Of a DNA stretch of 64,000 nucleotides, positions 1 to 8,655 are shown one piece after another. The translations under genes and the position numbers were made by a program. The DNA comes from Trichococcus patagoniensis (lineage in GTDB: Bacteria > Bacillota > Bacilli > Lactobacillales > Aerococcaceae): the NCBI RefSeq assembly GCF_003051085.1, contig NZ_QAOM01000009.1, positions 62,001-126,000 on the forward strand, written 5' to 3'. Below the pieces are notes generated by a model, which was not told where the DNA came from, made no database searches, and was given only the letters and a program-made list of their open reading frames with translations. How positions within the stretch are numbered: the first letter of the stretch is position 1; every line of letters begins with the position of its first letter.

Positions 1-7
1 TCCTCCT
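1..7 (-). promoter_or_regulatory. Shine-Dalgarno of a gene starting just off the left edge
   Basis: Read on the minus strand these bases are a full AGGAGGA ribosome binding site, lying 18 bases after the stop codon of the cyclophilin-like gene. This implies that a further minus-strand gene, probably in the same transcript, begins immediately outside the window. Its identity cannot be seen. Confidence 0.5.
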
Positions 8-24
8 AAATCTATTTTTAGTGC

Positions 25-375
25 TTACTCCTGTTCAATTTTCACAGAGACATCTTTTCTGCCTAATACTTTCGCTAAATTACTCAGATTATCTAATGCG
101 CCCAATCGTGTGTAAGTATAAGCAGTCGAGAAATTTTTATAGAAAAGAACGAGCGTGTTTGAGCCAAACAGCATCAGTTCACCTGACTTCACCCTATCGA
201 CCCGTTCACTCTCAGTAGGAAAACCTTCAGAAAAATCATAGTACTTTTCATTCCCATTCATCTCATTCATTTTGATTACAATGGGTAATCGGTTCAGAAA
301 AGCTTCCACGGCATGATTACTTTCTAATGTTGCCCGAAACGTCTCCCCATTGACAGTCAATAGAATTTTACTCAT
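25..375 (-). CDS. Cyclophilin-like fold protein
   Basis: Small cytoplasmic protein of 116 residues that resembles the stand-alone cyclophilin-like fold family found in many Firmicutes. It has an N-terminal strand with VNGETFRATL, a central FSEGFPTESERVDRVKSGE stretch and a C-terminal ALDNLSNLAKVLG segment. Members of this family are not shown to be peptidyl-prolyl isomerases, so an enzymatic role is not claimed. The start was placed at MSKILL, because GAGGAGAG lies about 6 bases before that ATG; an upstream in-frame start six codons earlier lacks such a site. A strong ribosome binding site follows the stop codon, so it is probably co-transcribed with a gene off the left edge. Confidence 0.7.
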   Translation of the reverse strand: MSKILLTVNGETFRATLESNHAVEAFLNRLPIVIKMNEMNGNEKYYDFSEGFPTESERVDRVKSGELMLFGSNTLVLFYKNFSTAYTYTRLGALDNLSNLAKVLGRKDVSVKIEQE

Positions 376-422
376 CTTAATCTCTCCTCGCATTTATTTA
401 AGTTAATGAACAGTATTCCTGA

Positions 423-467
423 AATAATCTTCCTATAATATGATATCCATATTATAGGAAGATTATT
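423..467. repeat. Perfect 20-bp AT-rich inverted repeat
   Basis: Two 20-base arms pair perfectly around a 5-base centre (443-447). Each arm contains TATAAT, so a -10-like hexamer occurs on both strands. No T-run follows on either strand, so it is not a typical intrinsic terminator. It lies between the 3' end of the glucosidase pseudogene and the cyclophilin-like gene, about 50 bases upstream of the latter. It could be an operator, a transcript-processing hairpin or a mobile-element relic. Confidence 0.75.
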
Positions 468-488
468 CATGTTACGGTACAGATCTGT

Positions 489-1932
<1,444 letters not shown>

Positions 1933-1957
1933 CTTTGTTCCTCCTAATAAGAACTAA

Positions 1958-2380
1958 TTTATTTTCATCTTATCACTTAATGTCCACATTAAGTCAATTG
2001 CTATCTTATTAGTTATTTTGTTGAATGGTGCTTTATTTGGTTTTTACAGCTACTTGTCCGATTTTTTGGAAAACATTACTCTTTTGTCAACACCTAGGAT
2101 TAGTCTTGTTCTATCAATCTATGGCTTAACAAATATTGTAAGAAATATCATTGCTGGTAGAATTCTTATAACGAACGTAAATGAAACAATATTTACTATT
2201 CAATTTGCATTGATTACTATATATATTCTAATGTTTTTTGCAGACAGTATTTATGTAACAACGATTGTACTCGTTACTATTTTAGGTGTGGTTGCTGGGA
2301 TTACTGCCAACATCAACCAATTAATTATTTACAAAGCTGGACCGAAAGCACCAGATCTCTCAAATGGTCTATTCAAATAA
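1958..2380 (+). pseudogene. MFS transporter remnant (second half only)
   Basis: The open frame encodes four or so hydrophobic helices with the look of transmembrane segments 7-10 of a major facilitator sugar/drug efflux protein: IAILLVILLNGALFGFYSYL, a short loop with LSTPRISLVLSIYGLTNIVRN, then two more helices and a GPKAPDLSNGLF segment. Coding resemblance extends upstream of the first TTG codon at 2018, back to a stop at 1955. There is no N-terminal half, and the frame stops after about 140 codons where family members continue for two more helices. It is therefore a decayed fragment truncated at both ends and is unlikely to be functional. Confidence 0.7.
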
Positions 2381-2501
2381 ACAAACATGTTGATCAAACA
2401 ACTTTCGTGGTTTTTTGTTACTTGATATGGTTACAGATTCAGTTTGACAGAATGTTCTTTCCCGCAACTTTCTAACCATAATCTTATTCATATTCTGTTA
2501 T

Positions 2502-3563
2502 TTATTGCAGGAAGGGATAGTCTACATACCCTTCCGCCCCACCGCCATAAATAGTGTCTTTGTTTATTTCATTAAGCTTTATTTTTTCTTTTTTTAATCT
2601 CACAACAAGATCTGGATTAGCGATTGCCCAAGATCCTACAGGTATAACATCAGCCAGGTTTTGATATAAATCTATACTAATATCTTCCAATGCACGACCA
2701 GCTCTATTCACAAGTAAGATTCCGGACCATTTTTCTCTAACCGATTTTAATAATTGTTCGTTTCCTAAATGCATCACATGGAGATAGGCTAATTCTAACT
2801 TGTTCAGTTCTGCAACAAGATATTCATACAAACGATTACCAGGTTCCCCTTCTCTTACTCCACCTAAAGGAGCCCCAGGAGAAATTCTAAATCCAACTTT
2901 ATCAGCACCAATTTCATCTACAACAGCTTTTGTCACTTCAATAGCAAAACGAGCTTTGTTTTCAATCGAACCACCATAAGCATCTGTTCTTTGGTTTGTA
3001 TTTTCCCCAAAAAATTGATGCAACAAATACCCATTTGCTCCATGAATCTCTACACCGTCAGCACCTGCTTGGATCGCAGAAGCTGCTGCATGACGAAACT
3101 CTTCGATCAACCGAGCAATTTCATCTGTTTGAATCTCCCTTGGCGCCGGAATATCCAATAACCCCTTTGATGTAAATATTTTTTCTTCTGCAGCAATTGG
3201 AGACGGAGCTAGCGCTTTTCGGTGATGAGGTGTGTTGTCTGGATGAGACATTCTGCCAACGTGCATCAATTGAATAAATAGATAGCCGCCGTTTTCATGC
3301 ACTTTGTCGCTAACTTTTTCCCAGCCCTTGATATGATTTTCGTTATAAATTCCAGGCGTATTTAAGTATCCCTGTCCATCTTCTGAAGGTTGAGTTCCTT
3401 CACTTATCAATAATCCTAAAGAAGCTCTTTGACTGTAATATTCCACAGCTAAGTCTGATGGTGTGCCATCTGTATGGGCCCTGCTTCTCGTCATAGGTGC
3501 CAAAGCCAAGCGATGAGGCAATTCCATATTCCCAACTTTAATTTTTCCCCATAAATTTCCCAT
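2502..3563 (-). CDS. Old Yellow Enzyme family alkene reductase
   Basis: FMN-dependent NAD(P)H oxidoreductase of 353 residues, the usual length for NemA/OYE enzymes, which reduce activated C=C bonds and nitro compounds. The N-terminal LALAPMTRSRA motif contributes to FMN binding. His174 and Asn177 in EIHGANGYLLHQF are the pair that binds the substrate carbonyl, and Tyr196 in DAYGGS matches the proton-donor tyrosine. The ATG start follows a weak site. It is transcribed divergently from a TetR-type gene, a common arrangement for reductases induced by electrophiles or quinones, so that protein is the likely repressor. Physiological substrate unknown. Confidence 0.9.
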   Translation of the reverse strand: MGNLWGKIKVGNMELPHRLALAPMTRSRAHTDGTPSDLAVEYYSQRASLGLLISEGTQPSEDGQGYLNTPGIYNENHIKGWEKVSDKVHENGGYLFIQLMHVGRMSHPDNTPHHRKALAPSPIAAEEKIFTSKGLLDIPAPREIQTDEIARLIEEFRHAAASAIQAGADGVEIHGANGYLLHQFFGENTNQRTDAYGGSIENKARFAIEVTKAVVDEIGADKVGFRISPGAPLGGVREGEPGNRLYEYLVAELNKLELAYLHVMHLGNEQLLKSVREKWSGILLVNRAGRALEDISIDLYQNLADVIPVGSWAIANPDLVVRLKKEKIKLNEINKDTIYGGGAEGYVDYPFLQ

Positions 3564-3626
3564 AATAATATCCTACTTTCCAATTCATTTCTTGTCGAAC
3601 TACAACAGTGATTGATTATTCAACAC

Positions 3627-3663
3627 TTGTCTACTATTATAAAAGGAGTCAGCAAATAGACAA
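3627..3663 (-). promoter_or_regulatory. Promoter of the reductase gene with flanking inverted repeat
   Basis: On the minus strand TTGTCT (3658-3663) and TATAAT (3636-3641) are separated by 16 bases and point at the reductase gene. The same stretch is bracketed by the inverted repeat TTGTCTA (3627-3633) and TAGACAA (3657-3663). A dyad over a promoter beside a tetR-type gene suggests an operator, but the 23-base separation is wide for a TetR dimer. Confidence 0.45.
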
Positions 3664-3743
3664 TGGTTAAAAATATTGAATCTGTTGAATAATAAACAAA
3701 CCTATCTTTTTTGTTGAAAATAAGCATAAGCCAGGTGGACTTC

Positions 3744-4292
3744 ATGAAAAAAACCGATCGTAGGGTAGCAAAGAGTCAAACAGCAATTAAAACAGCATTG
3801 ATAGAATTGATGTCTGAAAAAGACTTTGATTCGATTACAATACAGGATATCGCTGATCAAGCTGATGTGAATCGCGGAACAATCTATCATCATTATTTAG
3901 ATAAATTTGATCTTCTGGATAAAATTATGGAAGAACATATGAATACGATCAGCTCATTTTGCGATGGCGTTACAATAGATTATAAGAAATTTATTCTGCA
4001 CAGTCTTATGTACTTCCAAGAAAATCATTTATTTTTCTCTACAATGCTAGCAAGTGAAGGTGCGAGGTACTTTCGCTGTAGATTTCTGGCCTTCAATATC
4101 AAAGAATTTGAGAAAAGTATGGATCCTTCAATAAATTCCCCGGACAAAGAAATTCAAGTACACTTTATCGCAAATGCTTATGTTGGAATTGTAGAATGGT
4201 GGGTAACCAATGAAATGCCATTGACCGCAAATCAAGTGTCCGCTAAAGTTGGAAAACTTTTGGATAACATAGTCAATAAATCTTTAGAATGA
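3744..4292 (+). CDS. TetR/AcrR family transcriptional regulator
   Basis: Regulator of 182 residues. The N-terminal helix-turn-helix lies at roughly residues 10-55 and shows the family pattern IKTALIELMSEKDFDSITIQ followed by DIADQADVNRGTIYHHYLDK. The C-terminal half is helical and ligand-binding in the family, with no recognisable effector signature. The start at MKKTDRR was chosen because AGGTGG lies 6 bases upstream; an earlier in-frame codon at 3711 lacks a site. Divergent orientation to the alkene reductase suggests local control of that gene and possibly of itself. Confidence 0.85.
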   Translation: MKKTDRRVAKSQTAIKTALIELMSEKDFDSITIQDIADQADVNRGTIYHHYLDKFDLLDKIMEEHMNTISSFCDGVTIDYKKFILHSLMYFQENHLFFSTMLASEGARYFRCRFLAFNIKEFEKSMDPSINSPDKEIQVHFIANAYVGIVEWWVTNEMPLTANQVSAKVGKLLDNIVNKSLE

Positions 4293-4359
4293 GCATATAT
4301 CGGGCGATACTTAAAACCTCCCCTAAAAATTACTTAGTTCTTTACATCAATAAATTCAT

Positions 4360-4390
4360 TTGACTTCAAGTCAAGGTTAAGAGTTATGAT
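4360..4390 (+). promoter_or_regulatory. MerR-type promoter (19-bp spacer) of the hydrolase gene
   Basis: TTGACT (4360-4365) and TATGAT (4385-4390) are separated by 19 bases, two more than optimal. The spacer contains dyad-like sequence (ACTTCAAGTC and TTAAGAGT). Over-long spacers with a dyad between the hexamers are the hallmark of promoters activated by MerR-family proteins, which untwist the DNA. A second promoter of the same build lies before the aldo/keto reductase at 7670-7700. No MerR gene is present in the window. Confidence 0.55.
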
Positions 4391-4448
4391 AATGATGCAT
4401 TCAAATGTGGATGCATCACTATCATGATTAAAGGAGAGGAAATAGATT

Positions 4449-5420
4449 ATGACAGAAGAATTAACAATCACACAGGAATGGGACAAAGTTTTTCCACAAA
4501 GTGAAACAGTGAATCATCGTAAAGTAACTTTCCATAGTCGCTATGGAATCACCTTGGTCGCTGATCTTTATGAACCTAAAAATGCTGAAGGAAAACTTCC
4601 AGCAATTGCTGTTAGCGGCCCATTTGGTGCCGTTAAAGAGCAGTCCTCTGGCTTATATGCCCAACTGATGGCTGAAAGAGGATTTTTGACTATTGCTTTT
4701 GATCCGTCATTCACTGGAGAAAGTGGTGGAACACCGCGTTATGTGGCATCGCCCGATATTAATACAGAGGACTTTCAAGCCGCAATAGATTTCTTGTCTG
4801 TCCAAGAAAATATTGATCCTGAAAAAATTGGAATCATAGGTATATGTGGTTGGGGAGGAATGGCACTAAATGCAGCCGCGATTGACACAAGAATAAAAGC
4901 CACTGTAACTTCTACGATGTACGATATGTCGCGTGTAAATGCCCAAGGATATTTTGATGCTATGGGAGAAGAAGAACGCTACGAAACCAGAGTAAATTTA
5001 AACGCGCAAAGAATTGCAGACTATAAAAATGGAGAGTATGAGCGTGCCGGTGGGGTGGTAGATCCTCTTCCGGAAGATGCACCTGTTTTCGTAAAAGATT
5101 ACTATGATTACTATAAAACAGATCGTGGTTACCATAAACGTTCACTAAATTCTAATGATGGATGGAATATTACTTCTTCTCTATCATTTATGAATATGCC
5201 ACTTTCACAATATAGTAATGAAATTCGTACCGCAGTTTTCATGATTCATGGAGAAAAAGCGCATTCGCTTTACTTTAGTCAAGACGCATTTAAAAACCTA
5301 GAGGGTAATAACAAAACAATCAAGATCATTCCAAGCGCTTCTCACACTGATTTATACGACCAGATGGATATTATTCCATTTGATGAGATAACAGAGTTTT
5401 TCCAAAAATATTTGGATTAA
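4449..5420 (+). CDS. Alpha/beta hydrolase
   Basis: Protein of 323 residues with an alpha/beta-hydrolase core of the dienelactone-hydrolase/acetyl-esterase type often annotated in lactic bacteria. The strand-turn LPAIAVSGPFGAVKEQSSG resembles the oxyanion region, and IGIIGICGWGGMALNAA is the nucleophile elbow, with Cys-Gly-Trp-Gly-Gly in place of the usual Gly-x-Ser-x-Gly, so Cys is the candidate nucleophile. SASHTDLYDQ near the C-terminus supplies the catalytic His. AAAGGAGAGGA lies about 10 bases before the ATG. A monocistronic unit is suggested by its own promoter and the hairpin terminator after it. Substrate unknown; MerR-type control hints at a stress or aldehyde-detoxification role, which is inference. 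Confidence 0.8.
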   Translation: MTEELTITQEWDKVFPQSETVNHRKVTFHSRYGITLVADLYEPKNAEGKLPAIAVSGPFGAVKEQSSGLYAQLMAERGFLTIAFDPSFTGESGGTPRYVASPDINTEDFQAAIDFLSVQENIDPEKIGIIGICGWGGMALNAAAIDTRIKATVTSTMYDMSRVNAQGYFDAMGEEERYETRVNLNAQRIADYKNGEYERAGGVVDPLPEDAPVFVKDYYDYYKTDRGYHKRSLNSNDGWNITSSLSFMNMPLSQYSNEIRTAVFMIHGEKAHSLYFSQDAFKNLEGNNKTIKIIPSASHTDLYDQMDIIPFDEITEFFQKYLD

Positions 5421-5481
5421 TTCATCTAGGGAATTAATTACCATCACAGAAACTTTACGCATTTAATTTGTTCCAGAACAC

Positions 5482-5531
5482 AAAAAAGTAGAACCTCTCA
5501 ATAATGAATAGTTGGGAGGTTCTACTTTTTT
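5482..5531. terminator. Bidirectional intrinsic terminator
   Basis: A long stem formed by AAAAAAGTAGAACCTCTCA and its complement around a roughly 12-base loop carries T-runs on both strands. It ends the hydrolase transcript and would also stop transcription of the dehydrogenase fragment from the other side. Confidence 0.85.
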
Positions 5532-5539
5532 GAGCATTA

Positions 5540-5820
5540 TTAAATTGTTTGGGTATCAATCACGAAACGATATCTTACATCTGAATGAAGCACGCGTTCG
5601 TAGGCTTCATCAATTTTATCCGCAGATGTCAATTCGATTTCTGGAGTAATATTATGTTTGCCACAGAAATCAAGCATCTCTTGTGTCTCTTTAATTCCGC
5701 CAATTGCCGAACCCACGAATGACTTGCGAGCACCGAGCAATCTGTTAATATGCAAATGAGCCGCTTCTGAAGGGGCGCCTACGTTGACCATAGTTCCATC
5801 CAATCTTAACAAACTTAGAT
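5540..5820 (-). pseudogene. Zinc alcohol dehydrogenase, C-terminal fragment
   Basis: Only the last 90 or so residues of a medium-chain dehydrogenase (cinnamyl/NADP-alcohol dehydrogenase type, usually about 350 residues) remain. They run from LSLLRLDGTMVNVGAPSEA, the end of the Rossmann domain, through the GSAIGGIKETQEMLDFCGKH substrate-domain motif to the normal C-terminus YRFVIDTQ. The catalytic zinc ligands, the structural zinc loop and the nucleotide-binding GxGxxG are all missing. The fragment breaks off near 5818-5821, where an oppositely oriented short-chain dehydrogenase fragment begins. It cannot encode an active enzyme. Confidence 0.85.
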
Positions 5821-6498
5821 AAAACATGGATGATTACAGGTGTGAGTAGTGGTTTTGGCTACGAACTGACCAAACCGTTGTTGGATAAAGTCGATACGGT
5901 GCTCGGAACGGTGCACAATAAAGCCAAAATTTCTGATTTGATTACGGAGTACCCGACGCTGTTCGATTGCCAGATCCTTGATGTGACCGATACGCCCACG
6001 GTACATCAAGTTGTGAAGGAATCTTTTGTAAAACACGGAGAAATCGATGTCATCATCAATAACGCTGGCTATGGCGGACAAGTCGCTTTCCCGGGAAACT
6101 CCATGTACCATGCCACAAAATTCGGGATCGAAGGCTTCTGCGAATCCGTCGCCCAGGAAGTTGAATCTTTCAACATCGGTGTGACCCTTGTAGAGCCAGG
6201 CGGCGCACGGACTGAATTCCGCTACGGTAGCGCACAAGTCGCTGACCTGATGCCTGAGTAAGACGGCAACCCGGCGCACAGCTTTCTTGCGATGCTTGAT
6301 TCAACCAAGGTATTGGCACCCGGAAATCCTGCCGAGATGGCAATACGGATCATTGAAAGCGTCGACATCACACCCGCCCCGCTGCGCATGGTCCTCGGTT
6401 CACAAGCGTTGGCAAGCACAATCTCTACGCTTGAGAACCGCTTAGCCGATTTCAGGACGCAAACAGAACTTGCAGCCTCAACGGACTACAAGAAATAA
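5821..6498 (+). pseudogene. Short-chain dehydrogenase, deleted and interrupted
   Basis: SDR-family oxidoreductase remnant. It opens with KTWMITGVSSGFG, the TGxxxGxG cofactor motif, but its true start codon is lost at the junction near 5820. After IDVIINNAGYG it jumps straight to GQVAFPGNSMYHATKFG, so about 50 residues carrying the central helices and the catalytic Ser are deleted in frame; the YxxxK motif (YHATK) survives. A TAA at 6259-6261, after VADLMPE, interrupts the frame, and the remaining C-terminus (DGNPAHSFLAMLDSTK to STDYKK) continues in the same frame. Truncation, internal deletion and nonsense together show a dead gene. Confidence 0.88.
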
Positions 6499-6555
6499 TC
6501 CCTGCCGCCTGAACAAAGGCGACACTGATCCGCACACTCATCAGGATAAGAAAAG

Positions 6556-6602
6556 AAAGCCCGAATGGGTCTCCTGGAAACAGGAATCCATTCGGGCTTA
6601 TT
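6556..6602 (+). terminator. Hairpin terminator
   Basis: AGCCCGAATGG (6558-6568) pairs with CCATTCGGGCT (6588-6598), and an inner TCCTG/CAGGA stem closes a GAAA loop. It sits between the dead dehydrogenase and the convergent aldo/keto reductase gene and could serve both. Confidence 0.8.
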
Positions 6603-6633
6603 TGTTGTTTGATGATTTATGCACACGAGCTTT

Positions 6634-7614
6634 TTAGTTGTGCCCCATTATGTGATGAGGGATGTATGGTTCTTCCAGAGAAAGGATGTCCTCCGCAGAA
6701 AGCTTGAAGTCAAGAGCCGAAATGGCGCTGGTCAGATGGCTTTCCTTTGTTGCCCCGATGATCGGCGCAACGACTTGATCCTTCTGCAGCAGCCAAGCCA
6801 AAGCAACCTGAACTCTCTCGACGCCATATTTTTCGGCAATCGCTGCAACCCGTTCCACGATGACGCGGTCCTGCGCTTCGGTTGTATCGTATTTGTATTT
6901 CGCCATTTGATCCGTTTCAAAGCGTTTCGTAGTGGCCGACCAATCACGGGTGAGCCTCCCTGAAGCCAGCGGGCTGTATGGCGTCACAGCAATCTTCTGA
7001 TCGGCGCACAACGGCAACATCTCCCGTTCTTCCTCCCGGTACAACAGATTCAGGTGATTCTGCATCGAAACAAACTTTGTCAGGCCGTTTTTTTCGGCAA
7101 CAGATTGCGCTTTGGCAAATTGCCACCCGAACATGGCGGATGCGCCGATATAGCGGGCTTTGCCGGATTTCACGACATCATGCAAAGCTTCCATCGTTTC
7201 CTCGATCGGTGTGTTGTAGTCCCACCGGTGGATGATGTAAAGGTCCACATAGTCCATGCCCAACCTTTCCAGACTGTGATCGATTTCAGTCAGGATCGCT
7301 TTGCGGGAAAGGCCCCCTCCGTTCGGTGCCTGGCGCATCTTCTGATGTACTTTTGTCGCCACCACGATCTCATCTCGGTTGGCGTAATCGTTCAAGGCTT
7401 TCCCGAGTATGCTTTCACTGGCTCCGTATGAGTAGATGTTTGCCGTATCGAAGAAATTGATCCCCAAATCCAACGCACTTTTGATGACGTTTCTGCTCTC
7501 TGCTTCTTCCAGTACCCAATTATGAAAGCCGCTGTTCGGATCGCCGAATCCCATGGCTCCCAAACAAATCCTTGAAACATCCATCCCTGTATTGCCGAAT
7601 TTCACATAATCCAT
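6634..7614 (-). CDS. Aldo/keto reductase
   Basis: NADPH-dependent oxidoreductase of 326 residues with the (beta/alpha)8 aldo-keto reductase fold, a family that reduces aldehydes and ketones. The catalytic tetrad is visible as Asp56 and Tyr61 in FFDTANIYSYGASE, Lys88 in VATK and His129 in LYIIHRWD. The C-terminal VAPIIGATKESHL is the usual cofactor-binding segment. The start was set at MDYVKF, which has GGAGGGG 8 bases upstream; two codons earlier is a poorer alternative. It is transcribed alone from a promoter with a 19-base spacer, suggesting MerR-type activation. The physiological substrate is not evident. Confidence 0.9.
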   Translation of the reverse strand: MDYVKFGNTGMDVSRICLGAMGFGDPNSGFHNWVLEEAESRNVIKSALDLGINFFDTANIYSYGASESILGKALNDYANRDEIVVATKVHQKMRQAPNGGGLSRKAILTEIDHSLERLGMDYVDLYIIHRWDYNTPIEETMEALHDVVKSGKARYIGASAMFGWQFAKAQSVAEKNGLTKFVSMQNHLNLLYREEEREMLPLCADQKIAVTPYSPLASGRLTRDWSATTKRFETDQMAKYKYDTTEAQDRVIVERVAAIAEKYGVERVQVALAWLLQKDQVVAPIIGATKESHLTSAISALDFKLSAEDILSLEEPYIPHHIMGHN

Positions 7615-7669
7615 TAGCATACCCCTCCAACTTCAATTTGATGACATAGAAGTTTCCTATGTTGCTGAC

Positions 7670-7700
7670 AGTATACTCCTTGAAGTGGACTCAAAGTCAA
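7670..7700 (-). promoter_or_regulatory. MerR-type promoter (19-bp spacer) of the aldo/keto reductase
   Basis: On the minus strand TTGACT (7695-7700) and TATACT (7670-7675) are separated by exactly 19 bases. The spacer region forms an inverted repeat, CCTTGA with TCAAGG, as expected for a MerR-family operator such as those of the AdhR/NmlR group. The regulator gene is not in the window. Confidence 0.6.
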
Positions 7701-7746
7701 GGATAATCAACAACTTGATTGCACGAAGCAGCGAATAGAGGCAAGC

Positions 7747-7790
7747 AAAAAGGCCATCCCCTCTTCATTACAAAAGGAGATGGCTTTTTT
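7747..7790 (-). terminator. Intrinsic terminator
   Basis: GCCATC and its complement form a stem with an A/T-rich loop, followed on the minus strand by a T-run. It lies just beyond the RNase HI-like gene. Confidence 0.7.
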
Positions 7791-7837
7791 GAGTTATGGA
7801 ATATTTACTTCGTATTTACCCAGATAGTAATCCGGAC

Positions 7838-8257
7838 TCATTTTTTCTTTTTGGTGAGCTGATAGAGCGCTTTTTTCGCGAGATTATCGGCCCCTTTGTT
7901 TTCCTTTTCCGGAATCCATTCCAGATAAAAGTTGGTGAACGCAGCCAATTGCTGCAAAGTCTCTTCCAGCAAAAGTTTATGTTCCGCTTTTTTGGTATAC
8001 TTTTTCCTGATCGACTCGGCAACGAGTTTACTGTCGGTGTAACAAAAGACGAGCTGATCCTGTTTGCTGTGTTTTTTCAGATGACGCAATCCATACAGGA
8101 GCGCTTCGAATTCGGCCCGATGATTATCCATTCTGTCCTCTAAAGGTAGGCCTATCTGCTCTTGTACGCCGTCCTCAACGATCAAAATCCCGATGGCAGC
8201 ATACCCTTCTTTTCCGGTGGCCGCCCCATCGACAAATAATTTTATCAAATGTTCCAC
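7838..8257 (-). CDS. RNase HI-like protein
   Basis: Protein of 139 residues with the RNase H fold typical of the single-domain RNase HI/reverse-transcriptase-like family. The four acidic active-site residues are visible: Asp10 (LFVDGAATG), Glu49 (HRAEFEAL), Asp75 (CYTDSKLV) and Asp124 (KGADNLAKKAL). It probably cleaves the RNA strand of RNA-DNA hybrids. The window also encodes RNase HIII, so the two may overlap in function. The start is GTG, with only a weak AGGA just before it and a stop codon immediately upstream in frame. It lies between two terminators, and the cold-shock gene terminator overlaps its leader. Confidence 0.82.
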   Translation of the reverse strand: MEHLIKLFVDGAATGKEGYAAIGILIVEDGVQEQIGLPLEDRMDNHRAEFEALLYGLRHLKKHSKQDQLVFCYTDSKLVAESIRKKYTKKAEHKLLLEETLQQLAAFTNFYLEWIPEKENKGADNLAKKALYQLTKKKK

Positions 8258-8262
8258 ATCCT

Positions 8263-8310
8263 AAAAAACAAAGGTGAAAGAAAATCCTGAATGGATTCCC
8301 CTCACCTTTG
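8263..8310 (-). terminator. Terminator of the cold-shock gene
   Basis: AAAGGTGA and TCACCTTT form the outer stem and GAATCC/GGATT an inner one. On the minus strand a six-T run follows. It abuts the start of the RNase HI-like gene, so readthrough may be needed to express that gene, or a promoter overlaps it. Confidence 0.8.
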
Positions 8311-8328
8311 CGGTTTACTGTACTTTTT

Positions 8329-8541
8329 TTATGATCCTGCCAAGACGATCACATTAGTGGCCTGTGGTCCTCTGACGCCTTCAGCGATATCGAACTGAAC
8401 GCGTTGCCCTTCTTCAAGTCTTTTGAAGCCTTCTCCAGCTATACCGGTAAAATGTACGAAAATGTCGTCATCCTGTTGATCGAGTTCAATAAAACCATAC
8501 CCTTTATCATTATTGAACCACTTTACTTTGCCAAATTCCAT
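8329..8541 (-). CDS. Cold-shock protein, CspA family
   Basis: Single cold-shock domain of 70 residues that binds single-stranded RNA/DNA and melts secondary structure. RNP1 (KGYGFIE) and RNP2 (DIFVHF) are present, and the domain opens with the conserved [11 protein letters not shown]. The start at MEFGKVKW follows GGAGGATGTACA; upstream in-frame codons belong to the leader. It has its own sigma-70-type promoter and a leader of roughly 50-60 bases, long enough for the temperature-responsive structures known in the family, although none was identified here. Confidence 0.95.
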   Translation of the reverse strand: MEFGKVKWFNNDKGYGFIELDQQDDDIFVHFTGIAGEGFKRLEEGQRVQFDIAEGVRGPQATNVIVLAGS

Positions 8542-8602
8542 TGTACATCCTCCTTCAACACTCATTTCTTTGGAACTGCTTTCACAAAGACGGGTTACCC
8601 TC

Positions 8603-8631
8603 ATTATAGAGAGGAATCCCTTTAGAGTCAA
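8603..8631 (-). promoter_or_regulatory. Promoter of the cold-shock gene
   Basis: On the minus strand TTGACT (8626-8631) and TATAAT (8603-8608) are 17 bases apart, close to the housekeeping sigma consensus. Transcription would start near 8596. Confidence 0.8.
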
Positions 8632-8655
8632 TTATTCTGATAGCTTCATTTGCAC

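Noticed and set aside
423-467. Intrinsic terminator after the glucosidase pseudogene
   Set aside because: The hairpin is perfect but AT-rich and no T-run follows on either strand.
5815-6279. 154-codon minus-strand frame across the SDR fragment
   Set aside because: The plus strand encodes clear SDR motifs; the antisense frame has no family resemblance.
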